Shown: piece after piece, positions 1 through 7,497 of the stretch
Layout: every line of letters begins with the position of its first letter
Position numbering within the stretch: position 1 is the stretch's first letter
Notes under the pieces: generated by a model
Database searches by the model: none
Told to the model about the DNA's origin: nothing
Seen by the model: only the letters and a program-made list of their open reading frames with translations
Translations under genes and position numbers: made by a program
DNA from: Discostella pseudostelligera
Taxonomy: Eukaryota > Bacillariophyta > Thalassiosirophyceae > Thalassiosirales > Thalassiosiraceae
Reading direction: 5' to 3'
DNA: 14,080 nucleotides
Assembly: GCA_036940085.1 (NCBI GenBank)
Contig: JALLBK010000580.1
Span: forward strand, 1 to 14,080

Positions 1-58
1 AATTATAATATTAATGACTAAGAATGCTCTCTTCTCTCTCTTTGCCCCTCAATCCACA

Positions 59-133
59 TCAACCTCTGTTGCGAACTTCTTTCTTGCAGCGACGAACCTT
101 GCCATTCATAGCGGGATAATTGAATAAAGATTC
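59..133 (-). pseudogene. displaced C-terminal tail of a Crypton-like recombinase
   Basis: Read on the minus strand from 133 to 59, this segment encodes ESLFNYPAMNGKVRRC followed by KKEVRNRG and a stop at 59-61. The first part matches the end of the recombinase ORF (EPLFNYPAMNGKVRRC, about 1034-1081) with one substitution. The codon immediately upstream is TAA, so this is not an independent gene. It is either the true last exon or the displaced tail of the recombinase, or the end of a second copy of the element. The basic ending looks more natural than the GC-repeat translation that ends the long ORF. The choice between displaced tail, last exon and second element copy is inference. Confidence 0.5.
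84..133. repeat. 50-bp direct repeat, left copy
   Basis: It is identical to 1032-1081 at 49 of 50 positions; the mismatch is A at 130 versus G at 1078. The copies are 948 bp apart, and similarity stops sharply on both sides. The repeat lies in recombinase coding sequence. Confidence 0.93.
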
Positions 134-140
134 TTACCCA

Positions 141-443
141 AAAATTTCGCCGACGCGATGCTCCCCCAAATTTCAATATTGGACCTTGATTTTTTAAGCA
201 CGCATAGATTGATATACGATAGAACGCAGAGGGGGCAAATTGTCATTTGATATTGTGGCTGATTGGCGCATGTGCATATTTTCCCACCGCAAAATATTGC
301 GGCAGCGCAGCTCCTTCAGATTGCAATATTGGACCTTGATATTTGAATCACATGTAGATTGATATATTATAGAGCGATGCCCAAGATGAGAAGCGCTGAA
401 ACGCGGAGGGGGGATTTCGTCAATGAATATGGTAGTTGATGGC
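141..443. repeat. imperfect tandem duplication, ~150-bp unit
   Basis: Positions 141-222 align without gaps to 291-372 at an offset of 150 bp, sharing the core AATATTGGACCTTGAT (175-190 and 325-340) and later TAGATTGATATA. After a 27-bp insertion at 373-399 in the right copy, similarity resumes (223-267 with 400-443, both beginning AACGC). Divergence is considerable, so the duplication is old. No coding potential is visible. Confidence 0.8.
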
Positions 444-687
444 TATCAGCGTCGATTGCAAATTAGTGATGTGTTATTGTTGGTACATATGGACCCCTCC
501 ACAACTCCCTCCCCGCCTAATCCTTCCCACTCATCATCTACTTCTCTTTTAAGCCAAGCGACGACCTGAGCATGAGTGGGTATGTCATCGGAGAATACGC
601 CAGCAATGATGGTGGAATGGATATTGGTCATGGTGCATGTCGATTCTTTATGTCATGATGGGAACACCCGATGAGGTTCCACGTACT

Positions 688-778
688 CTACCCGGCTACC
701 CGAAACCCCCTTCCCGAAGGTCTGGGAAGGGGGTGCTACCCGAAGCTTCGGGTAGCATTTTTTCGTATAGCCGGGTAG
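688..778. repeat. nested inverted repeats, cloverleaf-like
   Basis: An outer stem pairs CTACCCGGCTA (688-698) with TAGCCGGGTAG (768-778) and continues as CGAAA (701-705) with TTTCG (761-765). Inside it are two further hairpins: CCCCCTTCCC/GGGAAGGGGG (706-715 with 724-733, 8-nt loop) and a perfect 22-bp palindrome at 735-756 centred on the AAGCTT at 743-748. All pairings were checked base by base. The function is unknown. Confidence 0.85.
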
Positions 779-807
779 TTTTTGAGCTCATAACCTCGTT
801 TTACCCA

Positions 808-867
808 GCTACCCGGGCACCCGCATCGAATTAAATCTTGATTTGGGGGTCCGGGTGGCCGGGTAGC
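808..867. repeat. second CTACCCGG inverted repeat
   Basis: GCTACCCGG at 808-816 is inverted at 859-867 (CCGGGTAGC), with further CCGGG/GGGTGG sequence between the arms. It belongs to the same motif family as 688-778 and lies just beside it. Confidence 0.7.
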
Positions 868-922
868 GAAATTACGAGAAAGTGGCATCAAGTTTTGCTA
901 TCCGGCCATAGCGCGATAGGAA

Positions 923-3325
923 TTAAATCCCAGCCTCATTTACTCTTTCACTTCCACAATGACGATGCCGCCGCCGATGCCTCACGATCACCGCCGCCGC
1001 CACCACNTGCACTGTTATCCAACTAATCTGATTGCAGCGACGAACCTTGCCATTCATAGCGGGATAATTGAATAAAGGTTCAACAGTCTCAAACAGCCTC
1101 ACAGAAGCGGCAATGTCCCATACACCATTGTATTCCATCGACACTCCTAATTTTGTTGCTCCCAGCTGTACCGCCTGCATCATTGCCTTAATCTTGGTTA
1201 ATTTTGGACGCTCCTTTTCGTTTGCAATCTCTCTCGCTGATATCATCTTGAGTGGTACGATCTTCATCCTCGGATTGCCACAAAACCAGAATGTTATCAG
1301 AGTGCATAGTGTCATTTCAGGAAACATAAAATTTGAAGGAACCCGGGATATAATACCATTCTTCCCAAAGAAAACCTGGAATTTGTGTGCTCCACCATTT
1401 GGGTCCATCATTGTGACTGTGCTCTCAGTTGCAGTATTGCCCCTAGTATGCTGAAGTACTACATCATCCACCCCACTACACTCCCTGATAATGTTTGCTG
1501 CATTCTTCCCAAAGTTATCAAACCTTGACGTCATATCATTGTGCATTTCAGTGATAAGTGCACACACCGTTTCCTTGTCAAAATAATTCTGGGAACCGAT
1601 CTGTCGTCCATCAAGATCAGATTTGAAACCAGCAAGAATGTCATCTCTGTTCTTTGCCATCTCTATCTTCAGCTGCTCAACCTGCGCCAAAAGGGAGATA
1701 TGAGGAGGGATTCCAGTAAAAGTTGGTGTCGCTGATGTCTTCTCCCATGGAAACTTTGTTGTTGCTGCACTCTTGGCATACTGTGGCATGGCCGAGAAGA
1801 ATGGAGATGCCTGCAATTTGCTCTTTTGGTGTAGTGTTGCAGTCAAGAACTCGTAGTGATAACACAGTGATGCAAAGCAGTAATGGAAAATTTGATACAC
1901 TCCAGCAGGAAGAAGCTTGCCGCCAACAACATAACTCTTGATTAATGCTTCGATCTGTACCCTCGTTTCATCATCGACATCAAAAAAAGGTGGCGACACA
2001 GCAAAAGTAACACTGTTCACATCAAGGCCGCTTACAACTCTCCCAAGGTACTGATCACCAGCCTTTTCATATTGGAGATATCGCTCTTTGACTTGGCCCA
2101 TACTCCACATTGCACGCAAGCATATCGATACAATTGGAGGGGAAACTGTTGTACCGGCACTAGCATAGCTGCATGCTCCCTTTCGGGCAGAATGTGATCC
2201 AAGGTCCCCAGCTGAAATGCCCAATGAAAAGAAATCATCCCGATGCTTATCAATAATTCTGTGCAGACAGTCCATGAATCGATCGTATTGATTACCACCG
2301 GGAAACAATCGCCCTGAATGCATATTTGATCTCCTCTTTCCTCGCGAGGTGGCAATGTCCAGTCCAGCTTCTGTGCCATCATCCTCTCCCAACTCATCTG
2401 CTTCAAGCTCCATATCATCCTCTTCCACCTCCATGCCGTCTCCCACCACAGAATCACTGTCAATATCAACATCAGTGACAGAAGTAGATGATGATAATAT
2501 GCCTGGATTTGCAAACAAATAGCAAGCCATGGCAAGAACTGGGCAAGTGGTTGGATTATCTGGAGTGGCATAAACATGCCATTTCTGATCCTTGTTCCTC
2601 CCAGTCTGATCACCTTTTGTTTTCACAAACCGGAATACCAATGAGTCGTTATCCCATGAGATGTGCAGTATGTTCGCATGGACAATGTTTTCTGATCTCG
2701 CCATCAAATTCCACTCCAGAGCCAGGAAACACCGCGCAAAAATAAATTCCTCCCCCTCTTCCTTCAAGAACAAATCACAGAGCTTTTCATATACTTTGAA
2801 ATCCATCTTTGCCTTTCCAATACGCAGATAGTCCCCAGTCATCTTCTTCTTTTCTGCAATATCACGCTTCTTGCCACTTAGAAACTGCTTCAATAAAACT
2901 TCCATTGATGGGCTCATCTCATAGTTGCTGAACCGGAACAAATTCCTCAATGCACTCTTTGCTTGTTCGATTGTTGACATCCCAAGGGAATTATCTTTTC
3001 CTTTATTCTTCCCACGCCGAGAAGTGCGCCGTTCCAAGTAGTCGCTGAACTGTGCAAATGACAGGTCAGATAAAATAAATGGGCAATTATCATCCTCCGG
3101 ACTCATTGCTACCATACACTGTTTTGCATACTTCAATCTTTTCCCTGCCGTATCAAATGTTTCCATTTGCTGACGAAACCATGGCTGTAGGAGATCACGG
3201 TATTCATCATTGTTATAGCAATACTCAGCAAAAATAGAATTCTGACCAGCATATTTCTGTGTTGATTGAAGTGCAACACACTTCCCCATAATTGCCTTCA
3301 CTCTTTCTGTCTGGCAGGGTGGCAT
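923..3325 (-). CDS. Crypton-like tyrosine recombinase with GCR1_C-like domain
   Basis: An 800-codon intronless ORF for a tyrosine (phage-integrase fold) recombinase, expected to cut and rejoin DNA through a tyrosine in the nucleus and to mobilise a Crypton-type element. An N-terminal helical, SAM-like region (about 20-160) precedes the catalytic part. Candidate catalytic residues are Arg210 in MARSEN, Lys235/237 in FVKTKG, His378 and Arg381 in SHSARKG, Trp407 in the usual His/Trp position, and Tyr416 nine residues later in ERYLQY. An acidic insert (about 284-322) lies between Arg210 and His378. Residues 645-765 (VPSNFMFPE, then FWFCGNPRMKIVP) resemble the GCR1_C DNA-binding domain of fungal Cryptons. 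The ATG at 3325 is the first in frame. The final ~35 residues after RRC are GC-repeat translation including an N (X772) and are probably not native. The catalytic set is complete, so the ORF may be recently active. Confidence 0.85.
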   Translation of the reverse strand: MPPCQTERVKAIMGKCVALQSTQKYAGQNSIFAEYCYNNDEYRDLLQPWFRQQMETFDTAGKRLKYAKQCMVAMSPEDDNCPFILSDLSFAQFSDYLERRTSRRGKNKGKDNSLGMSTIEQAKSALRNLFRFSNYEMSPSMEVLLKQFLSGKKRDIAEKKKMTGDYLRIGKAKMDFKVYEKLCDLFLKEEGEEFIFARCFLALEWNLMARSENIVHANILHISWDNDSLVFRFVKTKGDQTGRNKDQKWHVYATPDNPTTCPVLAMACYLFANPGILSSSTSVTDVDIDSDSVVGDGMEVEEDDMELEADELGEDDGTEAGLDIATSRGKRRSNMHSGRLFPGGNQYDRFMDCLHRIIDKHRDDFFSLGISAGDLGSHSARKGACSYASAGTTVSPPIVSICLRAMWSMGQVKERYLQYEKAGDQYLGRVVSGLDVNSVTFAVSPPFFDVDDETRVQIEALIKSYVVGGKLLPAGVYQIFHYCFASLCYHYEFLTATLHQKSKLQASPFFSAMPQYAKSAATTKFPWEKTSATPTFTGIPPHISLLAQVEQLKIEMAKNRDDILAGFKSDLDGRQIGSQNYFDKETVCALITEMHNDMTSRFDNFGKNAANIIRECSGVDDVVLQHTRGNTATESTVTMMDPNGGAHKFQVFFGKNGIISRVPSNFMFPEMTLCTLITFWFCGNPRMKIVPLKMISAREIANEKERPKLTKIKAMMQAVQLGATKLGVSMEYNGVWDIAASVRLFETVEPLFNYPAMNGKVRRCNQISWITVXVVAAAVIVRHRRRHRHCGSERVNEAGI
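1032..1081. repeat. 50-bp direct repeat, right copy
   Basis: This is the partner of 84-133. It lies inside the recombinase ORF, at codons for about residues 749-765. On the minus strand it contains AAG|GT, so a splice from this copy to the left copy would preserve the reading frame exactly. Confidence 0.93.
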
Positions 3326-3544
3326 CTTGGTAGCTGGATATTGATGTCAAATAAGGAATGTCATCGTGCGTCCTCTCTTTTTGTTATGTTGTAGTGGATA
3401 CGAGCCTAAAAGATTGGGGGGAAGGGGCTGATGCTCCCTCTTTTCAACTAGCATGGGAATTCTTAGGTTCAAATATCTTGCTCAAATCCGTAGGTATGAA
3501 TTTAGATCAAAACTTATCAAGCAGAAAGCTAGCGGATTTGTAAT

Positions 3545-3563
3545 TTGGTATTTTAAATACCAA
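3545..3563. repeat. short perfect palindrome
   Basis: TTGGTATTT and AAATACCAA are perfect inverted arms around one central T. It lies about 220 bp upstream of the recombinase start codon, in the gap before the helicase. Confidence 0.8.
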
Positions 3564-3880
3564 GGGAAACAGTAAGAATTTTAGACTGGTTCTACGTAGG
3601 AATCCAGTATTTTTAGCCTAAAACCAATTTAAGGTATGGTATGGTGATGGTGGTGGTTTCTGTGGCGGGAAGTGGCTGATTTGGCGGGGAGCCCATCCAA
3701 ACCAGATACTTTTAAATTTAAATTATACTGACTCCGACGTGGACCATACAGAGCTAATTTCAAACTCCAAATTCAAATTCGAGAACCAACTCTCTTCCGA
3801 CCATTCATTTTCTGTGCGTCTGTCATCTCCTCTCCCGCCATTTCCCATTTCCGCCGCTGTCTCTTCACCTTACCTTCATT

Positions 3881-3912
3881 CACCTTCACCGTCACCTTCA
3901 CCGTCACCTTCA
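3881..3912. repeat. 12-bp tandem repeat in helicase leader
   Basis: CACCTTCACCGT is present at 3881-3892 and 3893-3904, followed by a partial third unit CACCTTCA (3905-3912). It lies 53 bp upstream of the helicase ATG, in the probable 5' UTR. Confidence 0.85.
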
Positions 3913-3964
3913 CGCGCCCACATCATCATAGAAGATCATAGACAACCCCCAAGAGGTCAACACC

Positions 3965-5422
3965 ATGCCCAAATCCTCCTCGCACCGCCGCCACCGCCAC
4001 CGCGACGACGGCGGCGGCGACGACGCCGCTCCTTACCACAAGGAGGGAAGGCATCATCATCATCGTCGTCATCATGAGGACGACAAACACAAGTCATCTC
4101 GCAACACCCGCAATGATGCCAAACACGACGATGCCGATGAATTCGGCCGCGCCGCCTCCTCCTCCTCCCGTCGTCGTCATCGCGATTCACGCCATCGTCG
4201 ACATGACCGTGATGGTGATGGCGATGGTACTGCCGATGCCGACGCCAACAACAACGAAACACGCAATGGCAACAACGAAGATGATGCCTCCCCATGTCCC
4301 ACCTTCGATTCCATGTCACTCAAACCCCTCCTCCTCCGGGGCATTTACGCCTACGGCTTTACGAAACCCTCGGCAATTCAACAACGTGCCATCCGTCCCA
4401 TAATCCGTGGTCGAGACGTTATTGCTCAATCACAAAGTGGTACCGGCAAAACAGCTGTCTTTAGCATCGCATCACTGCAATTATTGGAAGAGCGGGGAAA
4501 TAGCACTCAGGTTATGATACTTAGTCCTACACGTGAATTGGCAGAACAATCTATGCGGGTGGTATCGAGTTTGGGAGATTATATGAGTGTAAAGTGTCAT
4601 GCTTGTATTGGTGGAAAGAGTCTTGGTGAAGATCGTAAAGTACTTCAACAAGGTGTGCAAATCGTTTCGGGGACACCTGGTCGAGTCTACGATCTCATCA
4701 AACGCGGAGACTTGACAACCCGATCACTCAAGGCATTCATCATCGACGAAGCCGATGAAATGCTGCACAAGGGATTCAAGGATCAAATCTACGATATCTA
4801 TCGATATTTGCCACCTTCAACACAGGTGGTACTCATTTCGGCAACATTACCCCCCGACGTTCTCGAAATGACATCAAAATTTATGAATGATCCTGTACGT
4901 ATATTAGTCAAGCGGGATGAATTGACATTGGAAGGGATACGTCAATACTATGTCAATGTTGAAAAGGAGGAATGGAAGTTTGATACGTTATGTGATTTGT
5001 ATGACACGTTGACAGTGACACAGGCGGTGATATTTTGCAATACCAAGACCAAGGTAGATTGGTTGGCAACGAAAATGCGTGAATCGAAATTTACCGTCTC
5101 GGCAATGCATGGTGATATGAGTCAAGAAGATCGAGAGAAGGTCATGGAAGAATTCCGTTCGGGTTCAAGTCGAGTACTAATTGCTACTGATTTATGGGGA
5201 CGAGGAATTGATGTCCAACAAGTTAGTTTGGTCATATGTTATGATTTGCCATTAAGTCGAGAATTGTATATTCATAGGATTGGACGGAGTGGACGATTTG
5301 GTAGGAGGGGTGTGGCGATTAATTTTGTGAAGGCCGAGGATGTACGTGTGTTGCGTGATTTGGAACAATTTTATAGAACGCAGATTGAGGAGATGCCGGC
5401 GAATGTTAGTGAGTTGATGTGA
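3965..5422 (+). CDS. EIF4A3: eIF4A-III-type DEAD-box RNA helicase
   Basis: A 485-residue ATP-dependent RNA helicase of the eIF4A-III (DDX48/Fal1) type, the RNA-clamping core of the exon junction complex, acting in the nucleus and also in rRNA processing. It has PTFDSM at 112 and the Q motif with [10 protein letters not shown]. Walker A SGTGKT is at 158-163, followed by SPTREL and GTPGR. DEAD is at 261-264, SAT at 292-294 and HRIGRSGR at 437-444. Long stretches such as [27 protein letters not shown] and QAVIFCNTK favour eIF4A-III over eIF4A. Motif V reads [11 protein letters not shown] where animals have STDVWARGLDV. The first ~110 residues are a low-complexity His/Arg/Asp/Ser-rich extension, which accounts for the length (human protein about 411). 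The ATG has A at -3. No intron is needed. It converges with the hydroxylase gene, with a 257-bp gap. Confidence 0.95.
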   Translation: MPKSSSHRRHRHRDDGGGDDAAPYHKEGRHHHHRRHHEDDKHKSSRNTRNDAKHDDADEFGRAASSSSRRRHRDSRHRRHDRDGDGDGTADADANNNETRNGNNEDDASPCPTFDSMSLKPLLLRGIYAYGFTKPSAIQQRAIRPIIRGRDVIAQSQSGTGKTAVFSIASLQLLEERGNSTQVMILSPTRELAEQSMRVVSSLGDYMSVKCHACIGGKSLGEDRKVLQQGVQIVSGTPGRVYDLIKRGDLTTRSLKAFIIDEADEMLHKGFKDQIYDIYRYLPPSTQVVLISATLPPDVLEMTSKFMNDPVRILVKRDELTLEGIRQYYVNVEKEEWKFDTLCDLYDTLTVTQAVIFCNTKTKVDWLATKMRESKFTVSAMHGDMSQEDREKVMEEFRSGSSRVLIATDLWGRGIDVQQVSLVICYDLPLSRELYIHRIGRSGRFGRRGVAINFVKAEDVRVLRDLEQFYRTQIEEMPANVSELM

Positions 5423-5679
5423 TGGGTGAGACTCTGTCACAAACCAATATATTGGTAAGCGTTATCGGATTTCGCTTCAGGTAATGTATCACTTGGCTGC
5501 AAAATCTAGTATGTGTGATATTGGTCCACTGTCGAACAATACACTTATTAAAAAAATTAAGGAATATTTGACAACAAAGTGCAATCGAGTTATTGGTTCT
5601 CCGCGTCTGAAATTCTGACACCCACTGAGAAGAAGAAAAGTCATACAATGTATTCGGGATGAGGAATGGGACGACGATT

Positions 5680-7176
5680 TCAATCAACAAAATCAACATC
5701 CACGCATGCAGAACGCAAGGCACACTCACGAGTATTGAATGAATCCCAAGGAGTTTCATCATCTACCCCTAACCTTACCCACTGTGTCACAATCTTCTTA
5801 TTCCCTTCAATAACTGGACATCCACTATGTTCAGTGAATCCACTATCCATCATCATGGTCACCGGATCAATATAACTAAAGAACGTCGCTGCATACTTCG
5901 TCGGCTTTATATGGATATTTGCATTACGAAAATTCGTCGCTCCTCCCACGGTGGGTACTTCGCAGTACATTACAATCGTTGCCATACGTGTTCCTGGTCT
6001 GAAGGCCATGCCGGTACAGTCTTCATCACAGTGGGGCATGTACTGATCACGCGGCTGGTCATCATCGCGACCTCTTCCAAAGTATTGGATGCTCATTAAT
6101 TCTTCTTGACCATTCTCCTTTATTTCAAACGGAAGTGCGTGGTTTACGTAGTCATAGACCCGTCGTGATAGTTGCGCAATCAAATCTCCCTCCGCCTCCT
6201 TTTCCCAATCCACCGTAATCGCCGCCTGCTTCGCCTTGCGATTCTCAGATATTTGCCCGCCCCCACTCCCATCGGCCACTTCGGCATCTTCCAATAATGG
6301 TTCTGCCATTTCCGATACCGCCATGCATTCCTCAGGCGTAACAAAATTCTCAATGGTATGAATCTTAAACGACGATCGATCCATCATAATTCCCACCTTC
6401 TTGTCTCTCCAAACCTCGGTACGAATTGGCTCGGTGGTATTTAATTTCTCATCAGCACATGCGTAATCCTCGAGTAGTTCACCCATGTCGGTTCGTACCG
6501 AAGCCTGAAATGTTATTTCCTCAGTGGCCTTTTCAATTTCATCCACAATACCTTGTTCGACGCAATCACTGAATGAATCAAGCATTGTTGGAATGGATAG
6601 TAGTTCGGGATTATTGTCAAGTTGTTTTTGGACGGTAGATCTGCATGTGCTCAATAGGCTTTTGGCAGAATTCGAGGCAATGGTTTTGGAGTCGGTGTGA
6701 TCCACCTTGATTCCATCCTTGATTATGATGACTGAAGAGAGAACAAGTAAAATTTGCAAAAGACATTGGTGGACAGCGATGGAGGTTGAGCATTCATGAG
6801 ACTTGATGCACATCTCGTGGTCTTACTTACCCTGATCATTATTACTACTGACCGTAAAATGATCTACCCTACAAGTCTGATCATTCCCCGCACACACTCC
6901 CGTCTTCTTTGCCGGGAGCTCTCGTACCTCAAAGGTATGCCCCACATATGAATCGAGATTGAGAGATGCACCGTCCAAAATGTCCGGTTCGGATTGTAGC
7001 ACCATCTCGCCTGATACGGGGTCAACCCAGTGAACCTCAACCCGACGCGATGATTCATTCGCAATGATGATGGAGCGAGCGTCACTGCTGGCGGCGATTG
7101 CTGTCTGGAGCAGTGGGAGGAGGAGGCTCACAGCCGTCAGGAGGAGATTGGGTGGCTGCTTCACCTTCATGGTCAT
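5680..7176 (-). CDS. secreted prolyl 4-hydroxylase with N-terminal VHL-beta-like domain
   Basis: Two exons (7176-6831 and 6731-5680) splice in phase into a 465-residue protein. Residues 1 to ~29 form a signal peptide (hydrophobic LLLTAVSLLLPLLQ, then AIAAS), so it enters the ER. Residues ~33-112 resemble the VHL beta domain: IANESSRRVEVHWVDP and SYVGHTFEVRE, compared with SYRGH in human VHL. Residues ~235-440 are a 2-oxoglutarate/Fe(II) dioxygenase of the prolyl 4-hydroxylase alpha-subunit family, which hydroxylates peptidyl proline. Iron ligands are His349 and Asp351 (PHCDED) and His417 (EHSGCPV); Lys427 in GNK should bind 2-oxoglutarate. A hydrophobic stretch seen if exon 2 is read from its own ATG at 6813 is intron translation, not a membrane anchor. 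The gene is divergent from the methyltransferase gene across a shared promoter. Confidence 0.88.
6732..6830 (-). other. intron of the prolyl 4-hydroxylase gene
   Basis: A 99-bp intron with donor CAGG|GTAAGTAAG and acceptor TTCTCTCTTCAG|TC. It is phase 1; splicing joins SSNNDQ to VIIIKDG and removes the stop that would end exon 1 at 6823. Confidence 0.9.
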
Positions 7177-7497
7177 CGGCTTTTTTGCTTTGCTTTTTGC
7201 TTGGCCTTCGCTTCGGCTTGCGCTGGCGGGCAGGAACTGCGGGAAATGAGTAGAGGAGAGAAATTGGCGGGAAAAGAACCCACAAATTCCTATGTAAGAT
7301 GTATTCCACTAATTTTAAATTCCGTATTAAAAATTGCGAGAATTGCGGTGAGAAACGAGAATCAATTGGCGGGAAGGAGAGGAAAAGTGGCGTCAAAACG
7401 CGAACCCCATCGACCTTCGGCCTTTGCCCTATCCGGCGGAAGCTCATAAACAACTCCACAACCTCGTCCAATCAACAAAGCACCATCACTTTCCACC
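7177..7497. promoter_or_regulatory. divergent promoter with two E2F-like sites
   Basis: A 321-bp gap between the hydroxylase start (minus) and the methyltransferase start (plus). TTGGCGGGAAA at 7264-7274 and TTGGCGGGAAG at 7366-7376 match the reverse complement of the E2F/DP consensus TTTCCCGCCAA and lie 102 bp apart in the same orientation. An AT-rich block at 7303-7333 lies between them. No convincing TATA box is visible. Functional use is inference. Confidence 0.5.

Larger units (their letters stand above)
134..1031. other. 898-bp stretch between direct repeats, no gene seen
   Basis: This stretch separates the two 50-bp repeats. It contains an imperfect tandem duplication (141-443), a cluster of CGGGTAG-family hairpins (688-867) and a CCG-rich run near 980-1006 followed by an ambiguous base N at 1007. 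No ORF in it starts with ATG and looks like protein. It could be an insertion into the end of the recombinase gene, a very long intron, or an assembly join. No terminal inverted repeat was seen at its borders. Confidence 0.5.
3326..3964. promoter_or_regulatory. intergenic region with promoter and 5' UTR of the helicase gene
   Basis: This gene-free stretch separates two divergently read genes. It contains a 9-bp-arm palindrome (3545-3563), a weak inverted repeat around 3584-3632 (ACTGGTTCTACG against CCTAAAACCAAT), and an AT-rich block at about 3709-3727 that could serve as a core promoter. E2F-like TGGCGGGA-type sites occur at 3663-3670, 3681-3690 (TTGGCGGGGA) and, inverted, near 3833-3842. 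A 12-bp tandem repeat follows just upstream of the helicase start. One border of the Crypton element probably lies here, but no terminus could be recognised. Confidence 0.45.

Noticed and set aside
735..765. Perfect palindrome followed by a T run, looking like a bacterial intrinsic terminator
   Set aside because: The surrounding genes are intron-containing eukaryotic genes, and the palindrome is part of a larger nested inverted-repeat cluster.
637..1026. Plus-strand open frames across the CGGGTAG hairpin region
   Set aside because: They begin at non-ATG codons, their Pro/Gly/Arg content follows from the palindromic repeat, and one crosses the ambiguous base.
2032..2613. 193-codon minus-strand open frame inside the recombinase gene
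   Set aside because: It overlaps the recombinase catalytic region in another frame and has no domain-like sequence.
3957..4319. Minus-strand His/Arg-rich open frame opposite the helicase start
   Set aside because: It is the antisense reading of the repetitive helicase N-terminal codons.
6732..6813. Separate start of the prolyl 4-hydroxylase at 6813 with a hydrophobic N-terminus
   Set aside because: The hydrophobic stretch is translation of the intron; the GTAAGT donor and TTCAG acceptor join exon 1 in frame.
7082..7471. Minus-strand open frame upstream of and overlapping the hydroxylase start
   Set aside because: It lies in the promoter and in another frame over exon 1, with low-complexity Pro/Lys sequence and no domain.
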